From Trichopria drosophilae (taxonomy: Eukaryota > Arthropoda > Insecta > Hymenoptera > Diapriidae), in NCBI GenBank assembly GCA_030407085.1, contig CM059582.1, positions 27,727,001 to 27,791,000 on the forward strand: 64,000 nt of DNA, given 5' to 3'. The notes under the pieces were generated by a model. The model was given only the letters and a program-made list of their open reading frames with translations. It did not search any database and was not told the origin of the DNA. A program made the translations under genes and the position numbers. Below, one piece after another: positions 22,751 through 34,858 of the stretch. Every line of letters starts with the position of its first letter. The first letter of the stretch is position 1.

Positions 22751-23664
22751 CTGAAAATAAAAAAAAATCATCATTAAATCATTGCTCGTTTGAACGGATC
22801 AAATCCGATGATTTTTCATGGAGATACAGAAAAAATGGTTTATTTTCTGACAAGGGTGTAAAATACAACAAGACTAAGACCTTTCAAGCGGAATGTAAAC
22901 GAGTTTTCTTTTTATATGAAAATCAGACATCAAGAGTGTATTGTATTCTTAAAACTTTCTGTCGCATATTAATGTTCGCGAGAAGGCTATCACATCGATG
23001 TAGTTACACAATAAGAACACTTTACGAATAAAGAATTCTACAAGCAGTTCGCAATGTAGTCCAAAAGTAGTCCTAAGGTAATCTTTTTTAAAATTGAACA
23101 ACTTTATTAAGCGAAGTTAAAGTGTTTCACAATTGTGATAAAAGGAGTCCAAAGTGTTCTTTTTGAACACGTTCATCATATACGAAATGTGTGTCCTTGA
23201 CACTTATGAAGTTGGCTGCCTATTGTTCGTTGGCGCTGACAACGACGTGGTCGCTTCAATGTTACATATACACATATTTTTATATTTATGAGTTGCTCAT
23301 TCATTTTCCTTATTTGCTTATTTGGGTACTTCCCAAACATCATTGAAGTTTATATACATTAATTTGATGGTGAAGCAACTAAATAATAAATTATAAACTT
23401 TGAATTACTGCGGTCACAATGTTCGCAGTCCCTTCTGGGGTTATTTTTAAAAAAATGAAGAACCAATTCCGATAAAGTTTTGGTTTTATAAAATATAGAA
23501 ATGAAAACTTCGATAATAACTGGGCCGCCAATAATTGGACATCAATTTTCTCTACTTAGTAAGTACAGTGTCAGGGGGTTGGTCCAACAATAATAAACGT
23601 TTCAAACACCCACGGCATGATGGTGCATCAAGTGCAACGTTCATGCTCCCAATTGATGAAGGAC
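22751..23664. other. Non-coding DNA
   Basis: If the 22507-22750 exon is real, this is upstream intron. The 150-codon plus-strand frame starting at 22579 is open mainly because of the GC-rich exon on the other strand. No other feature is seen. Confidence 0.45.
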
Positions 23665-24455
23665 GGAGTTGTTCCCCAACAAAAATTTCATCTTGCCTAT
23701 CAGTGAGTCAATTTTGGTTGGATATTTGCTCCAGAATTCAATTATGTCAGCCAAAATATCCAATTGGCTCTAGCTTTTGAGATATTGAAAGTCAAAGGGA
23801 TAAAAATCCGATTTCAGGCATTTTGAGCATTTATTTGCAGCCTAAAAAAAGTCGTACCACCAGTAAGAATCAACTATCGTAGGATTTTTTCTGCAGAATC
23901 AAAATATGTACATCAAAATAACCAATTAGACTTAGTTTTGGCACAAATTGAAGGTCGAAGAGGTAAAAAATCGTCTTTTGGATATTTTTTCTGCTTTTAC
24001 CGAAAAGTAGCCAAGGTGATAACGAGTTTGACGTCATTCGAATTTCAAAACTGTCGTCGGACATATTGGATTCGCCATTTCGCCTTTCTTGATTCTTTTT
24101 GCATTGCATTCTATAATATAGATGTGAAAAATGTCCAAAATCACGATTTTCGACCCCTTTGACCTTCAATTTTTGGCAAAAAAGTATGTCTAATTCGATA
24201 TTTTGGCGTACATGTTTGGATTCTAGCGGGGAAAATCATAATTAACTCTTATTGGAGAGACAACAGCATTTTTTTCGAGTTGTAATGAGATGCTCAAAAA
24301 TGCCTAGAATCGAATTTTTGACATCTTCAACCTTCTATATCTAAAAAAAACTAGTACGAATTGGCTATTTTGGCGGTCATATTTCAATTCTGGGACCAAA
24401 ATCAGAATCAAGTCATATTAATAGGGCAACACAATTTTGTTGGGTTGTGTAATAG
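23665..24455. mobile_element. Repeat family B, composite inverted element
   Basis: About 790 bp built of diverged units in both directions. Outer arms (about 23668-23840 and 24285-24455) pair through 'gccaaaatatccaattggc', 'gatatt...aag' and 'ggcattttgagcat'. Inner arms (about 23885-23975 and 24150-24235) pair through 'gaccttcaat', 'tctaattsg' and 'gtacat(g/a)t'. The inner and outer units are themselves related, so the element looks like a tandem pair that was then inverted. The right half recurs alone at 1095-1385. Overlapping 74- and 99-codon frames on opposite strands follow from the symmetry and are not genes. Confidence 0.75.
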
Positions 24456-25606
24456 ATAATAATGTATTTGGGAATTTGTTGTTTCAATATTTTCATGTTT
24501 AAATACTCACATAATAGTTTATAAGTAGGTGTTAGCACGTTATTTTAAGAACTCTAACGTGTCTCTATTTTAACGGGTATTGACGCTATTTAGAAAAGGA
24601 ATTCTTATGTAAATCTTAATTTAGGTATTATAGCGTACATTCGTTATATTATTAAGTACGTACGAAGAATTCTTCTCGAATTTTTCTTTCATAAAAGCAG
24701 TAAAGTATTTTTTTATAGTATTTGACAATTTCTCTTTTTGCTTATTGGGTAATCATTTACTTATATACAAAAGAAGCTTTGAGAAAATAATTGGTAAGTG
24801 TATTTCAAAGTGGCCAAACCATTCATATCTGAACAATGCCACAGCCCAAACTGAAAGAAATTTTCAGGTTTGGTATAATGGTTTTGTCTTATAGTTCTGT
24901 ATCATACTTTTGCATCGCCCTATTATTTTACGACTTTTTTACTCTCTAAATGCTTTCGGTCGTGACTAAAAAGTACGAAACCACGCTGTTAGAGAATAAA
25001 AAAGCTGTGAAACAACACCACACCTTGATATTACTGATAATTTGAAAGCTCTGGAAATATAAGTCATTATTCCAAATTTCTTGATGCCAAATTCGCTCAC
25101 AAATTAGCATAGCACAAATGCATTTCGCTGCTAGTTACTATACCATCGCTACTAGAGGATCGATCGTCGGGTTATGCTGGTAATTCCCGCTTTAAATTTA
25201 AAGAAAGACTGCTGTTAAATTAAATAAACAATTACGTTTTTTTTTTCAATAATACGGTCCTCTTACTAATTGTAAAAAGGTAGACAAAGAAATACTACGT
25301 AACTGGGATACCAGTTCACGTCTAGCGCAATAAATCATCCGGTACTTGTATGTAAAAATTATAAATACCATACTATTGGATTTAATATTAAAATTCATCA
25401 TTCTAGCGCTTATAATTGCAATTATGACATCCTGGTGCGAAACGCATTTTAGCAATAGTTCCAATTATAAGTGCTAGAGGGAATAATTTTAATATTTGGG
25501 AGAATTAGTGAATGTGCTGACTATACTACTAGTTAAATTTATACCCAGTATCCTGCTCCATCAACTTGGTCCGGACTATTCCTAACACCCCTTGCCTAAA
25601 CAACAC
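24456..25606. other. Non-coding DNA
   Basis: No supported gene. A 72-codon minus-strand frame at 25246-25464 shows nothing recognisable. Confidence 0.5.
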
Positions 25607-25862
25607 TGGACGTCTAATTCCATTTATCTACCTTTGATTCATAGAATAAGATGGCGGTAAAACCGACTGGTAAACCCATGTGCAATATGAATCTGACATT
25701 TTTTACAGACCTTTTTTTTGGGCTGTACAAGGGTGAAAGATCTGCCAAAAATGACAGAATCATTGAACATGAACGTACATTATGTTTCCCTTTCCATACG
25801 GCCATTTTACGTTCAATTTTCAGTGGTTACTTAGGTTTTGGACGTATAGATTTTGCCGTGTG
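25607..25862. mobile_element. Diverged fold-back element, about 255 bp
   Basis: Frames on the two strands give look-alike peptides: both start MAV and share a DLxxxLY...RSxKN core. This happens only if the DNA is near-palindromic. Arms include 'tggacgtcta' / 'ggacgtat' and 'atggcggtaaaac' / 'ggccattttacg'. No target duplication is visible. Confidence 0.6.
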
Positions 25863-28260
25863 ATGGTCATACATACCAAGACGTTAAATTAACGTTAGTG
25901 GGTATCCAGATATATACGTTCATAAACGTACTGCGATATACCTCCTGCTTAATAGGTATATTTTAAGTACAGGTTTGAACGTGTAATGGACATTCACACT
26001 TGTGGGCATCCAGATGAGCAATAACCAGAAGTATGACTCTAATTACTCTTTACACTGAAAATTAGAAAAGTCCTAGTTCAAGTTCAGGTATTGATTTTAA
26101 TAATATACTTGAATAATGCCATAAATTTGGCATGTTTTTGAAAGGACCCATTGTTATTTGTTTTTGAACACGATAAAACATCGTTTTAAAAGTATTATTT
26201 CTGGAAAATGTTAGGTACATCTGACTTGGAAAGAAATGTAATAAACAAAATTCTGTTTTGATTTGGCATATAAAATTAGGTTTTATAGAAATTAGAGGTC
26301 CCCAAACTTTCTATTGAATCATTTTTTAGTTTAATCTGATGAATTTCCAGCGAAAAATGCTGACACAAGTAAAAGAATCATTTAAGTCTGCTACGCTGCA
26401 ATGGATTCTAAGAACACGTAAAACTTTGTCACTGTGAAGCACCGGTCGTGATTTATGATTTCTCGAGTTTTCATTAAAAGTTTTAACTTGGTTGGATGTG
26501 ATTTAAATTGAATATTATTAAATCAGCGGTATGTTTTTCAAAACTTTAAATTGTGACGAATTTTCCATGGCCTCTTCAGAGGTGTTCTAGAATTGCCGTT
26601 TAGTGTGATTTCGTCAGAAAAACATGTTCCTGCATTTGAAAAATGTTACAATGATTTTGGGATTTTGAAACTTTAACCCGAATGAAAAATATTATATATT
26701 TTCGAAATTTACGAAATAATTCCTTTTTTAATTCGACCGTTTGTGTGTTCAGTTCAAGTATTCATCATTAAATAACTTTTATGGTTATTGACAAGAAATG
26801 TAAACAGTAAATTTTATTTTTTTCCACTAATAGCCCCATTGTGTAAGTTTTATTGACTGCTTTCAAACATTTTTGTGTTCAAAGATATCTTTGAATACAG
26901 ATCTAGCCCTTAATGTATGTTCTTATTTATATCTTTTAGTGAGGGTTGGTGTTTGTATGAGATCCGATTTAGAGATTTTCTCACAGATAATCTCTTTCTT
27001 AATGAAATCATTGGTATACTGTAGGGAGTCACTTGAAACGAAGGGATCGAATCGTAAATCTGTAATCTCGCTCGATTGCCTCGAAGGAATTCCTCTAATA
27101 AATATTTCATTCTACGAGAAAGTTATCCAGTACGGAGAGAAACTATTGAGAACTATCGGTTATTTTCAGTTCTATATAAGAACTAGTAAGTCATTCCGTA
27201 GTATCAATAAAAAAAGCATCTAAAAATTTCCAAGACTTATATCTTGAACGTAATAACTAACCCGATAAGAAAACATTTTACAGTAATTTGCTATTATAAA
27301 TTGTAGAAACAAATTGTAGAAACAAATATAATTTTATGAATATGTATTAAAAAATAACTGGATTTAACGTGTCGAAATGTCTGTATTTTATAACAGAAAT
27401 TAATGGCGCTAGATGGCGGTCATATCCACAGAATCGTTCATCTATTGACCCAAACAGTAATTAGTATACGGAATGAAAACACAGAAAAAACTTATCGCCC
27501 AATTGTAATTTCCCTCGTATATCCATGACAAATTTCTAGGGTGATTGTACAGTCACTCGTCGTCCATCATATCGACACTTGAACTCGATTATAGTACGAT
27601 ATTATTTATAGAATTGGAAGTGTGTAATCAGATATTTTTGGTAAATGTTTGTTTCCATGTGGGCAGGCTCTCTTAACATAAACAATGCATGTATTTCAAA
27701 ATAAATATATTGTGATAAATGCTGATATTTTTAACTAATAATGGATTGTTTTCAAATATTAGTAGTAAGTATCTTAATATACATTCCTCTCAAACCAGAA
27801 AATATGATAATTTTGAAAAAAAAAATGTCCTTAATATCGCATACATTGAGAAACTCGTATCATCAAGAATTATTGACTCACGACACTCTCTACAAAACTG
27901 TCTACATGTTAAAACGATTTATATTTGAGCCGATATTTTTCGAAATGCTTTTGATTTGTGTCATCCTTTTTTCCTGATTCATGTTTCTTGTGCATATTGT
28001 GTAAATAGGCTAATTACCTAATAAGTACACTTTCCAAAAAATAGAATTCATTAAGAATTCTTTAAGAAGTAATTTATGAAATATAAAATGCAACCATTCG
28101 CAGTTGTTGTAAAAGTAGTTATAAAGTATTCTTTATGAAATGAATATATATAAACACTTAATTTCATACATTAAAATAAGCCTGCAAAATTGCAAAAGAT
28201 GGGTTATGTTTTTGAATAATTTTAGTCAACTATGTAAAATTTATATGGTAGCAAATTTTT
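25863..28260. other. Non-coding DNA with one 116-codon open frame
   Basis: A short duplication 'gtggg(t/c)atccagat' occurs at about 25.90 and 26.00 kb. The plus-strand frame 26873-27223 lies in slightly less AT-rich DNA (26.93-27.17 kb). It has no domain I recognise and a minus-strand frame overlaps it; I treat the patch as possible conserved non-coding DNA. The rest is AT-rich and featureless. Confidence 0.4.
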
Positions 28261-28267
28261 TTATCAG

Positions 28268-28498
28268 TGTAATCAACTTCAAAATTGCTCAACAATCTTT
28301 TTGAAATCTTCCAGTCGTTTTCACTGCTTGATTGTTATTGTTGTCTTTTAAACCCATCGCTTTTGTGGATTTAAAATTGAAAATTCGAACAATTGTCAAA
28401 AGAACAAAAGAGAAACAAATGACCACTTGATAAATACGAATGACAGTAAAAAGAGAATGTAAAGTAATCTTAAAAAGAAATAAAGTGTTTGTTTTATC
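28268..28498 (+). mobile_element. Retroviral-type LTR end (solo or truncated)
   Basis: Sequence ahead of a primer-binding site shows the make-up of an LTR 3' part: AATAAA inside 'aaaaagaaataaagtg', a T-rich stretch and a terminal CA (28497-28498) two bases from the primer site. The left boundary is a guess; TG starts at 28268 or 28336 are possible. No gag or pol is seen after it, and no second LTR, so the element is a remnant. Confidence 0.55.
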
Positions 28499-28501
28499 AA
28501 T

Positions 28502-28519
28502 TGGCGCCCAACGTGGGGT
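28502..28519 (+). other. tRNA-Lys primer-binding site
   Basis: TGGCGCCCAACGTGGGGT: the first 17 bases are complementary to the 3' end of insect tRNA-Lys(CUU), including the CCA tail. This is a usual primer site of Ty3/gypsy and BEL-type LTR retrotransposons. It fixes the plus-strand direction of the element. Confidence 0.8.
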
Positions 28520-28667
28520 TTTTATTATACAACACAACAGTACTAAATTAAACCTATTGCCATTTTTTTGTTTCAGATGACACAGATTCCAGAATGTTGA
28601 TCGCTAATTATAACAAATTTATACAATATTTTTCAATAAAAACTATTAAAAGAGGAGTGTATCTACA

Positions 28668-29948
28668 TTAACCCTTATTTGCCCAAAATGAAAGAAGTAG
28701 GTACGTCAACATCAGCTCAGTTTCTACAGTAGACAGAAATTTTTTAATTTTAGGAAAACACGTTTCCGACTATTTTGAGGTGTGCTCTATCGATTTCCGT
28801 CGAGAACATGGCCAAAAAACGACTATTTCTGCAAACATTTTTCAAAATAAAAAAAATGCCATGTTTTTTTAAGTCATTTTTTTTAATTTTTCACGTTTTT
28901 CTCCACCGAAACGGATTTTAATAAATGAAATGCATATATAAAAAGTGATCCCAATTGTTGAACATAAATAATATACTAATAGAATATTTTTTAGAAGCAA
29001 TGACCGACTCAAAATGACCGCTAAACGAAGCACGTTTTTTCAAAATTAGTATTTCCTTGAAATAGAGAGCATAGAAAGTTTTTTTTTAGTAATATAATTA
29101 TGATATAAATATTGACTGGTTATGGACGAAAACTATAATAATTTTGAGTGGATAAATCTAAAATAGCGGATCCACAATGGCCACCGTATGTAAATTGTAC
29201 CTCTTGTATGAATCGTTGTTCTATAAATGTGTTTCAAAGTTGAACATATGTGTTAGATAATTACGAATATCATACATAATCTGACCTGACAAATCAAAAT
29301 CGAGGATTCAATATTGTCTTCGGTATACGGCATTGAATTTCATACACACTTTACCTTCGTTAATTACACTCTAAATTTCTTAAAGTGAAAGTTGAGCCAC
29401 TTTCTGATAAAAGTGCTTTTTTCACTATTTTTAAAGTGGAAATTGCACTTTACTAATAGTGGATGAAAATATGCCACACTAATAAAGTGAAATTTCCACT
29501 TTAGAAATAGTGAAAAAGTCACCTTTAGCAGAGAGTGGCTCAACTTTCACTTTAAGAAATTTAGATTGTAATAATTTTGAAAAAATTTGCTTCGTTCCGT
29601 GGCCATTTGCAATCGGCCATTGCTTCTAAAAAATAGTCTATTAGCACATTATTTATGTCCAACAATCGGGATCACTTTTTATATATACATTTCATCGATT
29701 ATAATCCGTTTCGATGAAGAAAATCGTGAAAATTAAAAAAAAATGATCTAAAAACATGACAATTTCTTTTTATTTTGCAAAATTGTTGCAGAAACAGTCA
29801 TTTTTTGGTCATTTTCTGGACGGGAATCGATAGAGCACACTTCAAAATAGTCGGAAATGTATTTTCCACAAATTAAATTCTTTCTACTGCAGAAACTGAG
29901 CTGATGTTGACGTACCTGCCTCTCTCATTATGGGCAAAAATGGGTTAA
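28668..29948. mobile_element. 1.28-kb TTAA-bounded fold-back element
   Basis: Bounded by TTAA (28668-28671, 29945-29948) with ends TTAACCC...TTGCCC. The arms are several hundred bp long and pair through 'acgtcaacatcagctcagtt', 'actattttgaggtgtgctct', 'gtgatcc(c/g)' and 'aatgaccg/cggccattg', with clear divergence. TTAA targets and CCC ends are features of piggyBac-type transposons, so it is probably a non-autonomous piggyBac-like element. It carries a hairpin MITE in its centre and lies just after the LTR remnant. No transposase frame is present. Confidence 0.8.
29364..29571. mobile_element. Hairpin MITE, copy 2 (nested)
   Basis: 208 bp with 33-bp terminal inverted repeats that differ at one base (start TTACACTCTAAATTTCTTAA). 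Inner arms 'aaagtggaaatt' and 'aatttccacttt' make the whole element one long hairpin. It sits in the middle of the 28668-29948 element, so it inserted there, or it was captured when that element became palindromic. It is the best-preserved of the three copies. Confidence 0.85.
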
Positions 29949-30129
29949 GATGATACATTGATCGTTTAAAAAAGTTTAGTAGTTTTCTTATTAAGATTCA
30001 TAAATATGTTACAAGCGGGCATAACTCCTTAAAATAAGAAATTTCTGACTAAAACACTACCTCTAATACGTGTTGAAATCCATAAACAAAACAAGGAATG
30101 CTTTATCCGGAAAAAAAATAAGCCATAGC
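29949..30129. other. Non-coding DNA
   Basis: Short AT-rich interval between the fold-back element and the CpG island; nothing is seen. Confidence 0.5.
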
Positions 30130-30800
30130 TTCCGTGGAAAACTAAAAGCATCTGTGGCGTTAGATCGCCTGAGTACGACTATATAACGATTTACTTCTAT
30201 TTCGTAGTTGAAGACGACGTAAAATCCCGAATACAATCTGGGAAAAATACAGAAATATCGCGTGGTCCAGGAAGATTCTTTTCATCGAGCTGCGCCGCGC
30301 GTCGCTTCCGGGGCCGAGAGGAAAATGTCGATTTAGGCTCGGAGCATCGGTTTTCCATTTCCCGTGCACATCACCGCGATTCTTCCTCGTAAAATCCAGA
30401 AAATCCTCGAATCCCTCAAAGCTATGAGTTATTAAGGCACTCGCAACCGCCGCCACCGTCGTCGTCGCCACCTCCGCTTCGAATCGATTTCTGATCCGCC
30501 ATCCCCGAGAGTCGATACTTCCCTGTCTCGCCCTTATCCACACCCCCCGACCTACCTCCGGGGAATGGAGCTAACCGTTAAACAAATTCACCCATGTGTC
30601 GCCGGACCTTTCCTGCCCTACATTAACTATTGTGTGCACCGTCCTCTGACCTACATTTTTCTACTTCCAGATGTACACGCTAGGACGGAAAACGAAGAGT
30701 AATGACCAAATACGTGATCGGGAAAGAAGCAGGGAAAATAGGACACCTGGTCCCTAGCGTACACCTCGCGAATACTGTACTACCGTTTCTCGCCGTGTAC
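30130..30800. promoter_or_regulatory. Large CpG-rich island
   Basis: The largest GC/CpG-rich block in the window ('gagctgcgccgcgcgtcgc', 'gccgccaccgtcgtcgtcgcc'). A 127-codon minus-strand frame (30160-30543) crosses it but shows no recognisable domain, and long frames are expected in such composition. Near 30671 a good plus-strand acceptor (ctctgac...tttttctacttccag) precedes an ATG that opens 28 codons (MYTLGRKTKSNDQ...) to TAG at 30755-30757. It may be a promoter or enhancer, possibly with a 5' exon. Confidence 0.4.
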
Positions 30801-31439
30801 CTGATGTTACGTGTGGACATAAGTATGTGTATTTAACAAATTTTCTCAAATTTCTTTGCCTGCAAATGAAGTCGAAACATCAAAACAAGTTTTCTAACGT
30901 ACTGTGTGCTGAGACGAAGGAAAATACGTGGAATTTAAATTTTTTGTCGTCTTATTATGGACCTGGAATTCGCTGCATTTTAAGTTCTGTACGAACATTA
31001 ATAATTTTTTTATTTTGTTGTAGTCTCTGGATTAGTCATAAGCTACAAATGGAGGAGTGAAAAGTCGGTTACTAATTCATTCGTTAACCGGGTTTATTAA
31101 TAAAGAGCATAAAACTACGAATTCATTAGTAAAATTTAACTAATAAATTATTGCAATGACGTATTAAATAACTGATTTAAAATTAATTGAACTAGAAGTT
31201 TTTCTACTATTTATTAGTTGAAACCATTACTAATTCAAATAAACACAGATATTTCATGCCTTGATTAGCGGTTTTGACTTATTTTTATTTTAAATAGTTT
31301 TAATGCAGTTGATTTACAAAGTGTTTTTAGTAATTTGTCTGTTTTAGTTAATACAGAAAAAAGAGACCCAAACAGAAAGAGAAATCGTTTCATCTAAACT
31401 CATGGGAGAATATAGAAGTTCAACGCTATAATTGTTAAT
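30801..31439. other. AT-rich non-coding DNA
   Basis: Contains a 77-codon frame (30827-31060) with no recognisable feature. Nothing else is seen. Confidence 0.5.
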
Positions 31440-31537
31440 TAATTTTAAGTATATAATGTTTTATCATTGTAAAGTTTGCTATTTTTATCTGAGGAACTTT
31501 TGCTCCATGACAATAATAAATATTATCTATCTATCTA
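31440..31537 (+). mobile_element. Retroposon 3' end with TATC tail
   Basis: The sequence closes with 'ctccatgacaataataaa' followed by TATTATCTATCTATCT. An AATAAA-like end plus a short-unit tail is the usual 3' end of many LINE or SINE copies in insects. The 5' part cannot be followed, so the class is open. Confidence 0.55.
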
Positions 31538-32692
31538 GAATGCCCTAATTAAATATCATTTACAACTTTTCGATTAAAAAATTGACCGATAAGTCAAATA
31601 GACTTTCAAGACTAAGACAAAGGTCAGAAGGTAGTTCAGCCTGCAACTTCAAAGTAGTATAATAGTTTAAACTACCAAATCTGTAGCAAAAATATATCTC
31701 CAGTTAACACTGCCTCAAAAATTTGGAAACACTTTCCAAAGATATAGGAATTTAAACCACAATATATTACAGATGGATTTCAAAAAATTTAACAGAATTG
31801 GAAAGCTCAGATCAAAAACTAACTTTGTATATATGAGATAATACTTTTACCTTTGTTTAGCATTGTTGTTTTCGCAATGAAATAATTTTTATAAGCTTTT
31901 CATTTTCAATTAATCAGCTGTAATATTTTAAAAAATTTATTAATTCTGAAAATTTAAAAGGAGACATCCAGTAGGAGATTTTCCCTACTTTTCAATAACG
32001 TCAGTATTTTTTGGGTTTTTAGAAAAGTTACAGACAAATAAAGGACAATAAAAAAGTGGAAAAAATGAGAAACAGTTTATTCATAAAATAATCTAGCTAA
32101 TAAATGTAAAAAACATTCTATATTATATGTATATAGCGTTAGAATTTTACCTGGCCTTCAAAATGCTCAAGTTTTTCGAAATCCATCGAGGCGTTGCTGA
32201 GATAATTATGGAAGTGCAAAATACTTATAGGTGAACAGCGGATCCACTATTATCTACATATAACTTTACACGTTTACCTTTTTACGGCCATGAGGCGAAA
32301 TTTCTTAATTGGTCAATATCACTGTATAACCCAATAGCACTGTATATGAGGAATTCCGCGACATTTTTAACATGAACAAGACTATTTGTTTGTATGAAGT
32401 AAATGTAAATAAATTTCATATTTTTCATAAGAAACGCAAAACAAATTGAGTTTCTCAAATTTTTTGCCCCCCCCCCCACCCTATAATCCAATATAGACAA
32501 CATTTTTGTTTATTGCATCTTTGAGTTGTTTAAGATCTACAACTTCGACAGTTGAGAAAAACTGTAGGGTAATTTTTTTCCCGATTTAACCAAATTCAAT
32601 ACATCGTCCAGACCTTTGGTTCGGATGGAAATACTAAATGTTGGATGTACTCTTATGAGCTGCAAATACAGATGTGCGATACACTTTGAATT
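31538..32692. other. AT-rich DNA with a run of 11 C
   Basis: No gene is seen. A run of 11 cytosines (32467-32477) stands out in this composition; it may be a real homopolymer or an assembly weak point. Confidence 0.5.
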
Positions 32693-32995
32693 TTCGTAAC
32701 TTAATTTACCACTTTGATGGACCTCATTTTTTCGAAAATAAAAAACAATCCAACAATTTCATTCTCAACGGTATTAAAAACTTTTGAACTTTTCAGGTGC
32801 TGGTCAAAAAACCGGCAAACCAAAAAGCCGACAGTCTTAAAGCCGACAGGTAAAAAAACCGACAATCGGTTTTTTACCCGCTTCCGGCTTTTTGACTTGT
32901 CGGTTTTTCGATCCGCACCTAATTTTTCTAACTTAAATTTCCAATACCAATAATTGAGAACACAAATTCCGGTCATTAGACGAAATTAAGTTAGA
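32693..32995. mobile_element. Fold-back family E, copy 1
   Basis: About 300 bp, palindromic: ends 'cgtaacttaattt' and 'aaattaagttag'. The core (32796-32919) is a strong hairpin of short units rich in 'aaaaagccgac' and its inverse 'gtcggctttt', closed by 'ggtgc' and 'gcacc'. The near-identical peptides on the two strands (both with VGFL/PTVLKPTGKKTD-like parts) reflect the palindrome. Copy 2 is at 37075. Confidence 0.75.
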
Positions 32996-34319
32996 AAAAT
33001 GAAAACTCTAGTAGAGCACAATAACTTCTGATTTTGTCGCTGAAAGGTGTCCATCTAACATTTATTTATATTGTACACTTGTAGAGAATTGAAGAATAGT
33101 ACCAAAAATCATTTCAGTTTCTTTTATTTTGATGCATAACTAAAAGTCAATTATTAAGTAGTAAATTAAATAAACCTATTTCTACCATTTAGTTTATGAA
33201 GTACTCACAGTCTGCAATTATCAACTGTGATTAAAAAGAATGCAATTTTAAAATGTTGTAAGTACTAAAACTTACAAATATTAAATATTAGTATAATGAT
33301 TCAGAAACCAAATCATAGCCAATATTTACTTCTACGTTGTTCAAAATTATTAAACTATAATAATTGAGTATTTCTGTAAATAATCAAAAGAATTCAAGTA
33401 TTAATATGGAGGTATCGGAAATAGCACGAAAAAATAAGATTTTCATAACATTTCAATAAAATTTCATTTACTGGGATATTAAACGTATACCGGTTCTGTG
33501 ATATTTTAATATGAGAATGAAAAATGATATCTTTTTAAAAATACATCAAACAAAAAAGAGTAGTACCATTTGCATCGTATTTTAAAAGTGTATTAATGGG
33601 TGTCAGTAAAAACCTCCAGCTTTCAATACTGACGTTTTCAAAACATTAAATAATTTTAAAATTTTAGTTTGGATAGTTTTAATGGAATGAATATGCACAC
33701 GTATTATTTTTATTGTAGGTACTATTTTATTTCGAAATAAAGTCTTTGAACTTTACTCGTGAAAACTTAAAAGTGCTCAAGAGATAAAACAAAAATATTT
33801 TACAGTCTTCATCGAAAAACAAGGATTTCTTTTGTCTGAAAATACATCAGTCAAAAACGAAAGGTTTGTTTTTCAATTACACGAAAATCCCTCCTTTTAT
33901 GCAGCATTCTAAAATTTAAAAATATCGTTAACTAACTCACGCACTGAAAAAGCTAACTTTTTAATTGACATTTTTTTAAGCATTTAAAAATATTTATAAC
34001 AAAATTGAATTGTCCAATGAAACCTGCGAATCATAATCTCTTACATTTCATTTTTTCCAAAAGCAAGTTAAGAATAAAAAAAATGTTGGTTATTTCATTT
34101 CATATTCAGAAACATCTATAAAACTAATGTAAAATCATCAAGAAATTTAGATAACTTTATAAGTTTAGTTTCAAAACAAAAATTAATCTAATAACCCTAT
34201 GGTATATGGTACAATTTTTTTCCAAATTTTTCGGCATGCGACATAATCATTTACCGTGTAGTTCTATATTTTCGAATAAATAAAAGTATCATCCAAATTT
34301 GCTGCAATATTTAAACCTT
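32996..34319. other. AT-rich non-coding DNA
   Basis: No coding frames, hairpins or tandem repeats of note. Confidence 0.55.
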
Positions 34320-34690
34320 TGATGCAGTAAACGAATAAGTTAATCATCATGTCAGTTGTTATTAATTAAAATGTTGGCTTACATATTTTGGAAGCATTTA
34401 CGTCCCTAGCGAGATAAATTGAATTTCCATGTAATTTTCGACTGTGATTGCCTCCGGAAATTTTATAAAGACGATTTTTAATGAACAAATTAATTCAACG
34501 CGTTGCAATTAAACGTAAATCATGCACAAATGTATCAAATGCGTTAAAGCGAACGTGACATTCGATGCACTCGAAATCAATTGCTCGTCGGATTTTCAAT
34601 TATTCGGTTAAATCATTCTGAAAATCGGCATATTGTATTAATAATGCAGCTGCATTTATTTACAAATTACTAAAAAACAATCCATGAATT
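34320..34690. promoter_or_regulatory. Possible enhancer-like element
   Basis: Unique sequence with many ATTA/TAAT homeodomain-like sites mixed with CpGs ('ttcaacgcgttgcaattaaa', 'gaacgtgacattcgatgcac'). It has no frame and no repeat structure. It looks like the conserved non-coding blocks of insect developmental introns. The call is from composition only. Confidence 0.3.
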
Positions 34691-34858
34691 TTAAATAATA
34701 ATAATTTAGAATTTTTTGTCAATTTTAAAGAATTTAATTTAACTAAAATGTCCTGTAATTTTGTTTGGTACATTTCCATCCTATTTCAAAAATGGCTAAA
34801 GTAACAATAAATTTGAAAACCAAACTGTTTGCATAGTCCGTGGTCTTCTTTACTACAA

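Noticed and set aside
22579..23031. 150-codon plus-strand open frame, one of the longest in the window
   Set aside because: Its first half is the shadow of the minus-strand splice-bounded block and its second half is AT-rich background. No recognisable motif.
25614..25863. Look-alike frames on both strands starting MAV
   Set aside because: They are produced by a near-palindrome; the similarity of the two peptides reflects the inverted repeat, not homology of genes.
26873..27223. 116-codon plus-strand frame
   Set aside because: No family recognised, no splice or promoter signal, and an opposing frame overlaps. Left as possible non-coding conserved DNA.
30160..30543. 127-codon minus-strand open frame
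   Set aside because: It lies in a CpG-rich island where long frames are expected. No domain, no splice pair and no plausible start context were found.
32701..32976. Overlapping 79- and 91-codon frames
   Set aside because: Repeat-word translations of the family E palindrome on opposite strands.
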